In this document: one piece after another, positions 50,447-59,610 of the stretch
How positions within the stretch are numbered: the first letter of the stretch is position 1
How the letters are laid out: every line of letters starts with the position of its first letter
From: Theionarchaea archaeon
GTDB lineage: Archaea > Methanobacteriota_B > Thermococci > Methanofastidiosales > SZ-28-30
NCBI GenBank assembly: GCA_018992685.1
Contig: JACVGT010000013.1
Coordinates: forward strand, 60,228-124,227
DNA length: 64,000 bases
Reading direction: 5' to 3'
Position numbers and translations under genes: made by a program
The notes under the pieces: generated by a model
What the model saw: the letters and a program-made list of their open reading frames with translations, nothing else
What the model was told of the DNA's origin: nothing
The model's database searches: none

Positions 50447-52067
50447 TGCTTCTGCATACCTTGAAACCGCCCTTCCACACATGAGAAGACTGCTAGGATT
50501 GCAGGACAGAACACCCAGTTCATCCACCTATGGGTGTTTTGACCGCAGTTTCTGGCACTATAGGGTTCTCGATTTCGCAAATGGAAGACAACAGGAGGCT
50601 GCCCTGACCCTTGCTCTCGCATATCACATATCGCACCCACTGAATCCTTATTTTGGCAAAGAAAAGATAAAACAGTGGTCTCTGGCGGCTCTTCAGTTTC
50701 TGGCCACTATCCAGAATGGAGATGGCTCCTTCGATGAGTACTATCCCCATGAGCACGCCTTTGTAACCACTGCCTTTGCTGCCTTTGCTGGCTCTGAAGG
50801 GTTGCTCCTCTTGAATGAGAGGCCTTCCTGCACAGTAGAAATGCTGACCAGATGTGGAAAGTTCCTCCTAAGAAGAGATGAACTGGAAGTGGTGAATCAG
50901 AATCTGGGAGCTGCTGCTGCATTGTACAACATCTACCTGCTGACTGATGATGAACAGTTCAGAAAAGGAGCATACGCCAAATTAGGAACCTCCCTTGAAA
51001 GACAATCACCTGAAGGATGGTTCTATGAGTATGGCGGCCCTGACATTGGATATCTCAGTGTAGCTGTCAGTTATCTCGCTCATTTCTACCGTAAAACAAA
51101 AGATGGCCAAGCTCTTGCAAGCCTGAAAAAGGCAGTGACATTCCTATCCCATTTCATTCACCCCGACGGCACTGCGGGGGGTGAGTATGGATCCCGCAAC
51201 ACGTCCTATCTCGTCCCCGATGGCATTGAAATCTGTGCCCAGATTGACCCCTGCGCCAGCTATCTGGCCCGTGAAGTGCGCACTTCCCTGGCCCGGAAAG
51301 GGTTCTCCCCCTCTGATCTGGACAATCGCTATCTCTGCAATATGCTGTACAACTACTTGCAGGCCTACAGAATGTGCAATCCCATAAAAGAGTACAAACT
51401 ACCTGAACCCGTTTTCTACAAAGAATCGGGTCTGTTGATGGAAAAGAGTGATCAGTATCATCTCGTGGCAAATCTCCACAAAGGAGGCGTATTCAAGGTA
51501 TTCTGCAACAACGAACTGGTAGCTTCTGACTGTGGAATTCTTGGAAGGCTCGTTGACGGAACCCTGGTCACCAGCCAGTGGCTTGGAACATCGTTTACGC
51601 GGAAGAAATCCGGTCAGGGCGTCCAGTACACTGTGACTGGACAGCTGGTGAAGGTACCCGAGCAGCACATGACTCCTTTGAAGATTCTGGTCCTGAGAAG
51701 TTCTCTCCTGATTGGACAGAAATACGTATCTGATGTGGTGAAACAATTGCTGAGAAAGCAGCTTATTACAAAGAAGAATACAGTACCCATATTCTTTGAA
51801 CGTCAGCTAACTCTGAATAAGGGCATTCACATAACAGACAGGCTGAGAGGAACCGGGGAATTTGCCATTCTGCACCTGGTGACGAATGCCTCGTTGATCT
51901 ATATTCCTTCTTCGCGATATTTCCGGATTAGCGAATTGGCCACTCCTCTCTATCTTACTGATGATCTTTCGAACCTTTTCAACACCAAAAGGGAACTCGT
52001 CCTTGAGCGGAATATCACCTGTGGTACTTGGCAGTCTCCACAGCATAACCCACCAGGAGCACATTGA
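50433..52067 (+). CDS. alpha/alpha-barrel protein (heparinase- or glycosidase-like)
   Basis: 544 residues. The first 330 are helix-rich with repeated aromatic and His motifs ('DGSFDEYYPHEHAFVTTAFAAFAG', 'PEGWFYEYGGPDIGYLSVAVSYLAHF', 'PDGTAGGEYGSRNTSYLVPDGIEI'), an arrangement seen in alpha/alpha toroid enzymes that act on polysaccharides. The last 200 residues are beta-rich ('GLLMEKSDQYHLVANLHKGGVFKVF'), as in heparinase II/III-type lyases. No signal sequence is visible. GGAGGTCA precedes ATG 50433. It converges with and overlaps the GT2 gene by 53 bp. Function is inferred from fold and the neighbouring glycan genes. Confidence 0.5.
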   Translation: MVEPDASAYLETALPHMRRLLGLQDRTPSSSTYGCFDRSFWHYRVLDFANGRQQEAALTLALAYHISHPLNPYFGKEKIKQWSLAALQFLATIQNGDGSFDEYYPHEHAFVTTAFAAFAGSEGLLLLNERPSCTVEMLTRCGKFLLRRDELEVVNQNLGAAAALYNIYLLTDDEQFRKGAYAKLGTSLERQSPEGWFYEYGGPDIGYLSVAVSYLAHFYRKTKDGQALASLKKAVTFLSHFIHPDGTAGGEYGSRNTSYLVPDGIEICAQIDPCASYLAREVRTSLARKGFSPSDLDNRYLCNMLYNYLQAYRMCNPIKEYKLPEPVFYKESGLLMEKSDQYHLVANLHKGGVFKVFCNNELVASDCGILGRLVDGTLVTSQWLGTSFTRKKSGQGVQYTVTGQLVKVPEQHMTPLKILVLRSSLLIGQKYVSDVVKQLLRKQLITKKNTVPIFFERQLTLNKGIHITDRLRGTGEFAILHLVTNASLIYIPSSRYFRISELATPLYLTDDLSNLFNTKRELVLERNITCGTWQSPQHNPPGAH

Positions 52068-52998
52068 TGCCTGAAAACAATAGAGCCGCTGCTAGGAAAA
52101 CATTCCACCAGGGAATCCCAGCTCCTGAAGTCCATGTGTGTAACGTATATAGCCCAGAAAACAAGGCGGCAAAAAGCATTCCGAAAGAAATCATGCCAAA
52201 GAGTCGAAATGGCCTCTCACCCAATGTTAGATCCATCTTCAATGCAACCATATCCATAATTCCATAGGGGATTCTCATAGCACCATACTTTGATTTTCCA
52301 TTCAATCTCGGCAAGTAATCAACAGAAACCTCTGTGATGGTGCAGCCTTTCTGCTTAAGCAGGGGGAGAATATACCGATGCTCGTCCTTTTTCAGGTATA
52401 GGTCTCTTACGACGTCCCTCCTGAATGCTTTGAATCCCAGGTTGAACTGGTGCACAGGCAAGGAAAACAGCCTCTGGCAGATGCCATTGTATACGAGCGA
52501 GGGTACAATCTTGGTCATTGGTTCTCTCTTCTTTCCCCATCCATTCACTACGTCGTACCCTCTCTCCAATTTCTGTATCATTCTTGGGATATCTGTTGCC
52601 CGGAACTGTCCATCTCCGTCCATCAGGATAAGGTACTCTCCTCCTGCATGCTGGAATCCAGTCATCATGGCCGCAGTCTTTCCCTTGTTGACGTCATGGA
52701 CAAGTACCTTTACGTGAGGGTGATATCGCCTTTGCATGGCCTGGGCGATTTCCAGTGTCCGATCAGTGCTTCCATCGTCTACGAGAATGATTTCAAACTC
52801 CGTCCCGAGTGGGATAAGAGTCTCTTCCAGATCCTCAACCACAACTTGGACATTATGCTCTTCATTGTATAATGGAACAATCACAGACACGTGCTTTCCA
52901 CCATCTACCATGCCATCTTCCAAGCAGGTCACCTGAATTGTCACCTCCTTTACAGGAGAGGTTGAATGCTGATAGAAAGAATCAATCCTTTTGGTCAT
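52015..52998 (-). CDS. family 2 glycosyltransferase (dolichyl-phosphate mannose synthase-like)
   Basis: 327 residues. 'VSVIVPLYNEEHNVQVVVEDL', 'ILVDDGSTDRTLEIA' and 'LILMDGDGQFRATDIPRMI' are GT2 nucleotide-sugar binding motifs, and 'FNLGFKAFRRDVV' is seen in DPM1/Ppm1 types. Two C-terminal membrane spans ('GMISFGMLFAALFSGLYTL', 'NVFLAAALLFSGINVLLVG') suggest a lipid-phosphate acceptor. GAGGTGGTGAAAG precedes the ATG, and a TATA box CTATATAAAC lies at 53037-53046. A long N-terminal stretch of 37 residues precedes the fold. Confidence 0.88.
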   Translation of the reverse strand: MTKRIDSFYQHSTSPVKEVTIQVTCLEDGMVDGGKHVSVIVPLYNEEHNVQVVVEDLEETLIPLGTEFEIILVDDGSTDRTLEIAQAMQRRYHPHVKVLVHDVNKGKTAAMMTGFQHAGGEYLILMDGDGQFRATDIPRMIQKLERGYDVVNGWGKKREPMTKIVPSLVYNGICQRLFSLPVHQFNLGFKAFRRDVVRDLYLKKDEHRYILPLLKQKGCTITEVSVDYLPRLNGKSKYGAMRIPYGIMDMVALKMDLTLGERPFRLFGMISFGMLFAALFSGLYTLHTWTSGAGIPWWNVFLAAALLFSGINVLLVGYAVETAKYHR

Positions 52999-53407
52999 CT
53001 TTCACCACCTCTAAGTATCTATATCCTGCCTTGAAACTATATAAACTTTCCGGTTGAAGAACATATTCAAAATTCAGAACCTTTTCACGTTCCTTTGTTC
53101 CTTAAACTGGTCTCATCCTGTACTTTTAGAAGATATTTGTGTGGGATATAGCATTTCTAAAGCTGTGACTTCACGTCTGACCTCTTATGTATAAGATGAG
53201 ACCAAATTCTGTCTCGATGTGAGAATTAGAGATACTCAGGTGAAGCCATTCCGGAAACCGATGACAGTACCCTGGAATCAGAATAGCGCATCTCTGTAGA
53301 TCTTCATTTTCATGAGAAGGGAGGAGAACCTCCTCAACCAGCATGAAAACGAGCCAGGAAGACGGAGACATGAACGTCGCCTGGCCAATCGGCAGATCGG
53401 TGACTTT
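52999..53407. other. intergenic region with GT2 promoter
   Basis: Holds the GT2 promoter at the left. The remaining 300 bases have only short overlapping ORFs without ribosome sites; I see no further feature. Confidence 0.5.
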
Positions 53408-54427
53408 TCAGAAAGTCTTTCCAAGGAACCTCAGACCCCGTCCATAGAAGTTCAGTGCTACTTGAAAAAGTGGGTTTCCCAGCCTCGCGTATCCAAGAAT
53501 CTGTTCTCTCTTGCATCCAATTTTCTCCTTGAATTCGTAGGTTGTCGGGCCAAAACAGATTTTTCTTTGATTCCTCTGTAGAGCCTTCCTGATTCCTTCA
53601 TAGTACATTATGAAGTATGCCTGAAATTCCTTATACTTAGGATCAATTCCTGCAAGTTTGTGAACAGCGAGCACTCTTGAGTTCAGAATAAGTCCTGAAG
53701 CGACAGGAACGTCATCCTTTAAGCAGACAATCAACTCAGCTTTGTCTTTGAGATATTTTTCCAAAGCCTCATAAAATGACTCTGTGAGGTGGCTCCTGGG
53801 AGTGCCATGCTCGTTGCACAGGTACCCTCTGAGCCTGTGAGCCGTCTCTTTCCATACTGAAAACTCGCTGGTGAAGATTGTCGTCAGGTTCCATCTCTTT
53901 TCTGCCCTGTTCAGAGTTTTTCTCACACTCCGTCGTGCACTTGCATCCAGAGAGGCCAAGTAATCATCGAAATCTGCAAAATTCAAGTCAATGTAGGTAT
54001 CATCCGGAATTCGTATTGGATTGTATCCCTTCATCCATGGCCTCAGAAATGTAGACTCTCTAGCTCTCAACTCAAGAACAAGAATTCCTTTTGCGTCAAC
54101 TCCCTGCCTGGTTTTCTCCAGTTCTTTTAGGATTCTTGGGATGTGTTCTGGAGATACAGAAAAAAGTCCAGAAGCAGTACCGAAGGGAGAACGTACCTCC
54201 AGAAAACGCATTTTGACGTTTAGAAATTCCTCTTCGTACGGGTAACACGTTGCAGCAGCCACAAGATGTCCCTCCTCCTTCAAGAATATGTAGTGCATGT
54301 CTCTCATCCCTGAATCTTCCACTGCCCTGTACCATCCAAATGATTTTCCTGCGTGCTCAGTTCCGACTAGCCGTTCCCATTCTCCTCGCTCAATGTCTGT
54401 GATCGTGTCTGATTGTACAATATCCAT
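53408..54427 (-). CDS. FemAB/GNAT-like acyltransferase, paralogue 1
   Basis: 339 residues. 'DASARRSVRKTLNRAEKRWNLTTIF' in the middle and 'CFGPTTYEFKEKIGCKREQILGYARLGNPLF' at the end are typical of FemAB-like GNAT proteins, which in bacteria add amino acids to peptidoglycan bridges. Archaeal relatives probably acylate surface sugars or lipids. The start at 54427 has AGGTGA four bases upstream; the ORF track uses 54463. It shares most of its plan with the gene at 54918 ('IVQSDTITD.ER.EWE.LVG'), a recent duplication. A short region between them holds no gene. Confidence 0.65.
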   Translation of the reverse strand: MDIVQSDTITDIERGEWERLVGTEHAGKSFGWYRAVEDSGMRDMHYIFLKEEGHLVAAATCYPYEEEFLNVKMRFLEVRSPFGTASGLFSVSPEHIPRILKELEKTRQGVDAKGILVLELRARESTFLRPWMKGYNPIRIPDDTYIDLNFADFDDYLASLDASARRSVRKTLNRAEKRWNLTTIFTSEFSVWKETAHRLRGYLCNEHGTPRSHLTESFYEALEKYLKDKAELIVCLKDDVPVASGLILNSRVLAVHKLAGIDPKYKEFQAYFIMYYEGIRKALQRNQRKICFGPTTYEFKEKIGCKREQILGYARLGNPLFQVALNFYGRGLRFLGKTF

Positions 54428-54917
54428 TGAATCACCTGTAATGTCCTCATCTTCCACGGACACATTTCACTTGAGTAAGAGTGGAACCATTTAAGAGTTA
54501 TTGTGATTCAATGTCTTCTCCTATCGCATATGTGTCTGAATTTCCCTTTCCTGCCCATGATTGATTCACTAGTGTCGGGATCATTACATTTATCAGTTCA
54601 GAATCGCACCTGTGTAGGGTGGGTGTGAAGTTAGTAGATTCTTCTTCCTCTAGAAAGAGAAATAGAATCCACTTTGCCTTTTTTCTCCTTCTGAATTTTC
54701 AAAGACCTTCCAAAAGCCCTCAAGTCCTCAGGATCATCCTTTCACGATCGATCCTGTGAGATACTTGACATGTATTGTTTATAGCTACTTGAAGGTGAGA
54801 ATAGAGTCATTGTCTGTCACCTCACATCTTCTGAACCCAGCAAATGACAATCTGCATACAATTCTTATTCTTTCTATACTCTCATGTTTCTTCAGAACCA
54901 GGATTCATTATGACCAC
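54428..54917. other. intergenic region between two acyltransferase paralogues
   Basis: About 490 bases, AT-rich, with no ORF having a ribosome site and no strong hairpin. It presumably holds the promoter of the left gene near 54480. I see nothing else. Confidence 0.5.
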
Positions 54918-55949
54918 TCACAGTTTTCTTCCGACCCTGGTCAACGTCTTGATGTAGGCCTTCAGAGCAATGTTCAAGAACGGGTTTTTCAACGATACTA
55001 ACCCGAAGACTCCTTCTCTCCTGCACCCAATCTTTTCCTTGAATTCATAAGTTGATGGACCGAAATAAATCCTCTTCTGCCTTTTTTCAATAGCTCTGCG
55101 GATGCCTTCATAGTAAACCAGGAAATAAGCCTGATAGCTCCTGTATCTTGGATCGAAACCTATGAATTTGTACTGACAAATCTCAGTTGAGTTCAAGGAC
55201 AAACTGAAAACCAACGGGACTTCATCTTTGAGGAATAACACCAGTTCTGCCTCATCCCTCAAATTCGTTTCAAGAGCAGAGTAGAATTCTTCTGATAGGT
55301 ACCACCTGTAATTATTGAAACGATCACATAGATTTTTTTGAAGTCTCCTGGCAGTGTCCCTCCATTTCAAGAAGTCATGTGTAAAGACGCACGTAATTCC
55401 CAGTCTGTCGATTTTGTTCAACGTACTTCGAATACTCCGCCTGGACGTCGCGTCCAGAAACCCCAGATAATCCTCAAAATCAGTGAAATTCAAATCTATA
55501 TAGGTATTATCATCTACCTGGAATCCTGTGAATCCTTCTGTTTGGGCTCTCAGTGAGATAAATTCCTCTTTCTTCATATCCATTATAATGAACCCAGATG
55601 CTTTCACTTCTTTGCGAATTGTCTCCAGACCACGTAAGAGGAAGTGGGCATGCTCGGATGTCTGGGAATAGAAGGCTAAGGATGTCCCCAGAGGAGATCG
55701 TATTTCCAGGAAGGGCATCTTCACATATATCTTTTCTTTGAAGGGGAAACAGCAGGCGGCAGCCACAAGGTGCCCTTTTTCTTTCAAGAATACGTAGTGC
55801 AAGTCTCTCATTCCGGATGTTTCTATGGTCCTGTACCAGTTGAAGGAACGTTCAATATCCTCACGTCCTACCAGGTTCTCCCATTCTTTTCGCTCAACAT
55901 CTGTAATTGTGTCAGATTGTACAATCTCGGTGGGATCACCTCCATCCAT
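54918..55949 (-). CDS. FemAB/GNAT-like acyltransferase, paralogue 2
   Basis: 343 residues, clearly related over its whole length to the gene at 53408: 'DATSRRSIRSTLNKIDRLGITCVF' corresponds to 'DASARRSVRKTLNRAEKRWNLTTIF', and 'YFGPSTYEFKEKIGCRREGVFGLVSLKNPF' matches the other end. Start uncertain: ATG 55949 has no ribosome site, but GGAGGTGATCC lies a few codons inside, before a frame without ATG, so an unusual start is possible. It lies downstream of the deacetylase gene on the same strand, with about 110 bp between them. Confidence 0.65.
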   Translation of the reverse strand: MDGGDPTEIVQSDTITDVERKEWENLVGREDIERSFNWYRTIETSGMRDLHYVFLKEKGHLVAAACCFPFKEKIYVKMPFLEIRSPLGTSLAFYSQTSEHAHFLLRGLETIRKEVKASGFIIMDMKKEEFISLRAQTEGFTGFQVDDNTYIDLNFTDFEDYLGFLDATSRRSIRSTLNKIDRLGITCVFTHDFLKWRDTARRLQKNLCDRFNNYRWYLSEEFYSALETNLRDEAELVLFLKDEVPLVFSLSLNSTEICQYKFIGFDPRYRSYQAYFLVYYEGIRRAIEKRQKRIYFGPSTYEFKEKIGCRREGVFGLVSLKNPFLNIALKAYIKTLTRVGRKL

Positions 55950-56060
55950 ACAAGGGTATTCAAGCCAAGAAACTCTTTCGCTGCATCAGTACATGAGTCT
56001 TCGTCCCTGTCATCACTGGAAACGATGACCCTCAGAACCTGCCAGAAGGCGCGACGTCCG

Positions 56061-56825
56061 CTACTGAGCACACTCCACATGCCTCGCGTACTCTCCCATT
56101 GTCATTGAATCTGCCCGTGCTTTAACCCATCTCAGGAATCTTTCCACTGCACCTTCCATATTCTCACCAGTATTCCTCGTATATACAAGTCCTCCCCTGT
56201 TGAGACGTACAAATTCCCAAGGGTGAAAATACACTGCCAGGTAGTCGCTTTTCAATGTCATGGTGAGAACCTTTGCATATGATACGCCACACTGCCTAAA
56301 CCATACCCATGACAGAGGGAGGCGCACGATAGGGGAAACGCTCACTGGGATTTCCAGCACTCCTTCTCGAGAATAGGGCACCCTGGGGTCACCAAAGTGA
56401 TTGTAGCGCCCCGGAACAAATGTTGGATGAAGTGAGCTCGAATACAGAAAGCCTGCGCTCTTTAGCACAGCATATGGGGGAGGTCTCATTCGAGGTGCTC
56501 GAAACCCTTCAACCTCTTTGTTTATACCCTTCCTCAATTCCTCTCTTCCGGTTTGAAGCCTTTGAAGTGCCCCTTTTACGGACATGGACTGATAGTCGTC
56601 TCCATGAGAGGCCCCATGAAATGCAATCTCGTGCTCGTCTGAAAGCTCTGCAACGAATTCAGGGTATACCTTGTAGAATGTTCCTGTGACAAAAAAAGTA
56701 GCCTTCACCCCGATTCTCTTAAGCAGGTCATGCACAACCCTGCCTCCCCTGTATCCGATGTCAAACCCATCTTCTCCCCCCCTGTCGTACTCTTCCAGAT
56801 CAAAACTCAATAGCAGTGTCTTCAT
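56061..56825 (-). CDS. polysaccharide deacetylase (NodB family)
   Basis: 254 residues. 'LLLSFDLEEYDRGG' provides the first catalytic Asp; 'GVKATFFVTGTF' and 'HEIAFHGASHGDDYQSM' give the metal-binding His pair, and 'GFRAPRM' a further NodB motif. Such enzymes remove acetyl groups from amino sugars or cut C-N bonds in related substrates (PuuE type). The start ATG 56825 overlaps the stop of the methyltransferase gene (ATGA), with GGAGTGA upstream. It belongs to a three-gene operon with the methyltransferase and the membrane protein. Confidence 0.88.
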   Translation of the reverse strand: MKTLLLSFDLEEYDRGGEDGFDIGYRGGRVVHDLLKRIGVKATFFVTGTFYKVYPEFVAELSDEHEIAFHGASHGDDYQSMSVKGALQRLQTGREELRKGINKEVEGFRAPRMRPPPYAVLKSAGFLYSSSLHPTFVPGRYNHFGDPRVPYSREGVLEIPVSVSPIVRLPLSWVWFRQCGVSYAKVLTMTLKSDYLAVYFHPWEFVRLNRGGLVYTRNTGENMEGAVERFLRWVKARADSMTMGEYARHVECAQ

Positions 56826-57664
56826 TGTTTCACTCCAATAACTGAGAAGTTCCACGAGAAGGCTGTGACTTCAGTCCGGATTTCCAGTGAATATGGTTCA
56901 AAAGCACCATACAATTCCTTGTCTGTGAATATGTGGAGGTACTTCTCTGATATAAAAAAAATATCCCGCATTTCTGTGAGAACAGGGATTTTCTTTCTCC
57001 GGAGGACAAATCTCATGAGATGTAGGAGGAATTTAGCGATCCTTGCAGATTTCCCCATCGTGTGTGCAGTAGGATTGTAGGTGAGCAGGGCCAATCCACT
57101 CAACGTGAAGAACACCCATGACACCGGAGGATAGACAACAAGTGCTGACACACCTAGAAGCCCGCACGCCAGAGAACTTGCAGACCACAGCACAAGATGC
57201 CCCCTATCCCTTAGCTCTTTCGCGATGAAAGAACCGCCTTTCTTCAGCACTCTGTCTATTTCTCTGACTGTTTGGTCAAGAACATCCTCTTGTATCACGG
57301 ACAAGAAGTAGTCTGATAACACGATATCAAAGCTCCCATCTTCAAAAGGGAGACAATCACCTCTGCAACAGATCACCTCATTCCCTGTGGAAATGGCCAT
57401 TTTCAGCATACCGGGGGAAAGATCGATGCCACATACCCACGCATGGGGCTTGAATCGCTTGATCAACTCCATGAAAGATCCATTTGTCACTCCCATTACG
57501 AGGATACGGGACGTTTCGTCAGGTATGAGATTGCTGTAGTATGAGTCCCAAGCCCATTTCGGGTTTACTGTAGCAATGTCTCTCCAGTATTTAGATGCAA
57601 CCTCCCAGTATGCTGTTTGAGGTTGGTCAGCCAGTGGAGCTTTAGATGCCAAGTTTTTCCCCAA
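56822..57664 (-). CDS. class I SAM methyltransferase with membrane segment
   Basis: 280 residues. 'SRILVMGVTNGSFMELI' (motif I), 'VCGIDLSPGMLKMA' and 'GDCLPFEDGSFDIVLSDYFLSVI' are SAM-binding motifs. After the core, residues about 163-200 are hydrophobic ('LWSASSLACGLLGVSALVVYPPVSWVFFTLSGLALL') and probably insert into the membrane, suggesting a lipid or lipid-linked substrate. It overlaps both neighbours: 23 bp with the membrane protein gene and an ATGA with the deacetylase. Confidence 0.75.
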   Translation of the reverse strand: MGKNLASKAPLADQPQTAYWEVASKYWRDIATVNPKWAWDSYYSNLIPDETSRILVMGVTNGSFMELIKRFKPHAWVCGIDLSPGMLKMAISTGNEVICCRGDCLPFEDGSFDIVLSDYFLSVIQEDVLDQTVREIDRVLKKGGSFIAKELRDRGHLVLWSASSLACGLLGVSALVVYPPVSWVFFTLSGLALLTYNPTAHTMGKSARIAKFLLHLMRFVLRRKKIPVLTEMRDIFFISEKYLHIFTDKELYGAFEPYSLEIRTEVTAFSWNFSVIGVKQ

Positions 57665-58337
57665 TCCGTTCTCCCCACTTCTCCAGAGGGGCCATGTTCA
57701 GAAGGACAACAAGCACCATGAAGGCAGCAAACCAGTACACTAGCTCCCGCATCAAGGGATCTCTCCCCAGGAAGAAAGAGACATGATACACCCACGAGGC
57801 AACCTCGGAATAGGGGAATCCCCATCTCTGGTGGAATATTGTCTGAAAGACAAAGATATTGAGGCAGGAGAAGTAGACGAGCAAGCCAGAAAACACAACC
57901 TTTAGTGTTTTTGCTGTGGATCCTCCGCCAAGCCTGAAAGCGAGCGATACGCCAAACAAGATTGATGGAAATAGCATAACATAGAATGCATTCCACATTT
58001 CGTTGATAAAGTAATGTCGATCCTGATTGAACTGGGAAATGAATATGTCCTCAAAGGCTTCGTCGGGATAGGTTCCAAACCATCCCCATGACAGCGCGTT
58101 TTCATATGGCACCAGGAACGCAAAGAACAGTAGAACAACTAGAAGGTACTTGTATTTCCAGGTATTAGGAAAGAACGCAACCGCAAATCCCATGAATATC
58201 AAAGCAAAGAGTTTAGGCAGAAAGACACTCAAGGATACAACTTCTCTGGTATGTGGCGTGAAGAACAGCATGTACCCTCCTAGGGATACTGCCAGAACTC
58301 CGAAGATGAGCCATAACCATTTTCTGATGGGAAACAT
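57642..58337 (-). CDS. multi-spanning membrane protein of unknown function
   Basis: 231 residues with about six hydrophobic spans ('WLWLIFGVLAVSLGGYMLF', 'LFALIFMGFAVAFF', 'YLLVVLLFFAFLVPY') and a loop with 'FNQDRHYFINEMWNAFY'. I do not recognise the family. The chosen ATG 58337 has GAGGTGA five bases upstream, and a palindromic TATA sequence GTTTATAAAC is at about 58364-58375. It is the first gene of the operon with the methyltransferase and polysaccharide deacetylase, so a role in glycolipid handling is a guess. Confidence 0.6.
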   Translation of the reverse strand: MFPIRKWLWLIFGVLAVSLGGYMLFFTPHTREVVSLSVFLPKLFALIFMGFAVAFFPNTWKYKYLLVVLLFFAFLVPYENALSWGWFGTYPDEAFEDIFISQFNQDRHYFINEMWNAFYVMLFPSILFGVSLAFRLGGGSTAKTLKVVFSGLLVYFSCLNIFVFQTIFHQRWGFPYSEVASWVYHVSFFLGRDPLMRELVYWFAAFMVLVVLLNMAPLEKWGERIGEKLGI

Positions 58338-58726
58338 AGATTCACCTCGACCTTTCTCTTGAAGTGAGTTTATAAACTTTTCCATGCTGATAACTGGGAT
58401 ATGCTACATTTTGAGATTTTCAGAAAAAGAATTCCCTTCAATGTGGTCTATTAGGAAGATTAGTAGATTTCCCGGCACATTACAAGTAGGCCACTGATAC
58501 CAGCGCATGACAGGAGAGAATGGCGATGATTCCGGGGTCATTTGTCATTTGATTCAGTACCGGCTCTTTTCAAGACCCCTAAGCGGAGGTGTCTGCAGAG
58601 ATAAAGTCAGTGTGTGGGCAGCGCACTTCGAGTTCCAGTCTCAAGAGCAACCTTTAAAACTGCACAAACAGAGTAATCATATCCGGACATAATGCTTTAT
58701 GTTGTACATCTTGGAGTGGTGGTTCA
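58338..58726. other. divergent promoter region
   Basis: Between the membrane-protein operon and the GNAT gene. TATA boxes lie at about 58364-58375 (minus) and 58650-58660 (plus, ACCTTTAAAAC), with another at 58690. No other feature is seen. Confidence 0.45.
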
Positions 58727-59485
58727 ATGAGAGTACGGCAGGCTACCAACGAGGATGTTGAAAGATTTCATGTGTTGTTTGAAAAAGCACATGGGAATCA
58801 CTCCCTTTATCATGTTAGAACACCTGAATTCTACCAGTGGCTCTTGATTAAGAGACCTTACGTCGGATTGGAGAACATCCTGGTGGCGGAGAGAGAAGGC
58901 GTGCTGATGGGGTTTGCCGCCATTGGGATCAAGGATCTGGGTGTTACAACCATAATTTCCATCTATGAAATGTCGGCCGTGGATGAGGAGTCATTTCATG
59001 CCTTGATGTCCGAAATTCAACAGATCGGAAGGGAGAAAAAGTGTGCCTATCTGGAAACAATGGCACCTCCTCAAGATGAATATTCTCTTAAACTAAGGGA
59101 AGGAGGATTTATAAGATTAAAAGACATGATTGCTATGGGGTATCCCATTACCGTGAAAGAGATTCTCAATCTCTTTGTGAACAGAGCCCTCTCAAAGAGC
59201 ACATTTAGGAGGATCGCGAGGATAACTTTTGAAGTTCAGGGAGAACTCTTCAACCTCACGTTGCCTGAAGGGACGCTCGATTGTGCGAGCGAAGGAGACC
59301 TGTTGATTCGGATTTCTGCATGCAAACTACTGGAGCTTCTCTTCAAGAGAACTGGAATTCTGGCACTCGTAACCAAGAAAGAAGTAGTTGTTAAGCCGTG
59401 GAGGCGCATTTTGTTTGCCCATGAGGTAATTGAGTACCTGGCTGAAGACGTTAAAGCATTTACACCCTATACAGAATTGACTTGA
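58727..59485 (+). CDS. GNAT acetyltransferase with C-terminal SCP2-like region
   Basis: 252 residues. The first 145 have GNAT features: 'RVRQATNEDVERFHVLFEKAHG', 'ILVAEREGVLMGFAAIGIKDLG', 'GREKKCAYLETMAPPQDEYSLKLREGGFIR'. The last 100 residues ('ITFEVQGELFNLTLPEGTLDCASEGDLLIRISACKLLELLF') look like an SCP2-type domain, as in some aminoglycoside-type acetyltransferases. A substrate in the glycan pathway is possible. GGAGTGGTGG precedes ATG 58727, with TATA boxes upstream. Confidence 0.65.
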   Translation: MRVRQATNEDVERFHVLFEKAHGNHSLYHVRTPEFYQWLLIKRPYVGLENILVAEREGVLMGFAAIGIKDLGVTTIISIYEMSAVDEESFHALMSEIQQIGREKKCAYLETMAPPQDEYSLKLREGGFIRLKDMIAMGYPITVKEILNLFVNRALSKSTFRRIARITFEVQGELFNLTLPEGTLDCASEGDLLIRISACKLLELLFKRTGILALVTKKEVVVKPWRRILFAHEVIEYLAEDVKAFTPYTELT

Positions 59486-59560
59486 GTCGTTTTCCTCCCC
59501 TTACCAGATACTTCGCTCAGCCCCTCGATCCGCCAAATCTACATCAAGGGGACCCGAAAG

Positions 59561-59570
59561 GCTTAAATAC
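59561..59570 (+). promoter_or_regulatory. TATA box for the secreted propeller gene
   Basis: GCTTAAATAC, with AAGGAGG (59597-59603) seven bases before the ATG at 59611. Confidence 0.5.
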
Positions 59571-59610
59571 TATTACTACAGAAAGAATTCAAGTATAAGG
59601 AGGAAAGAGA

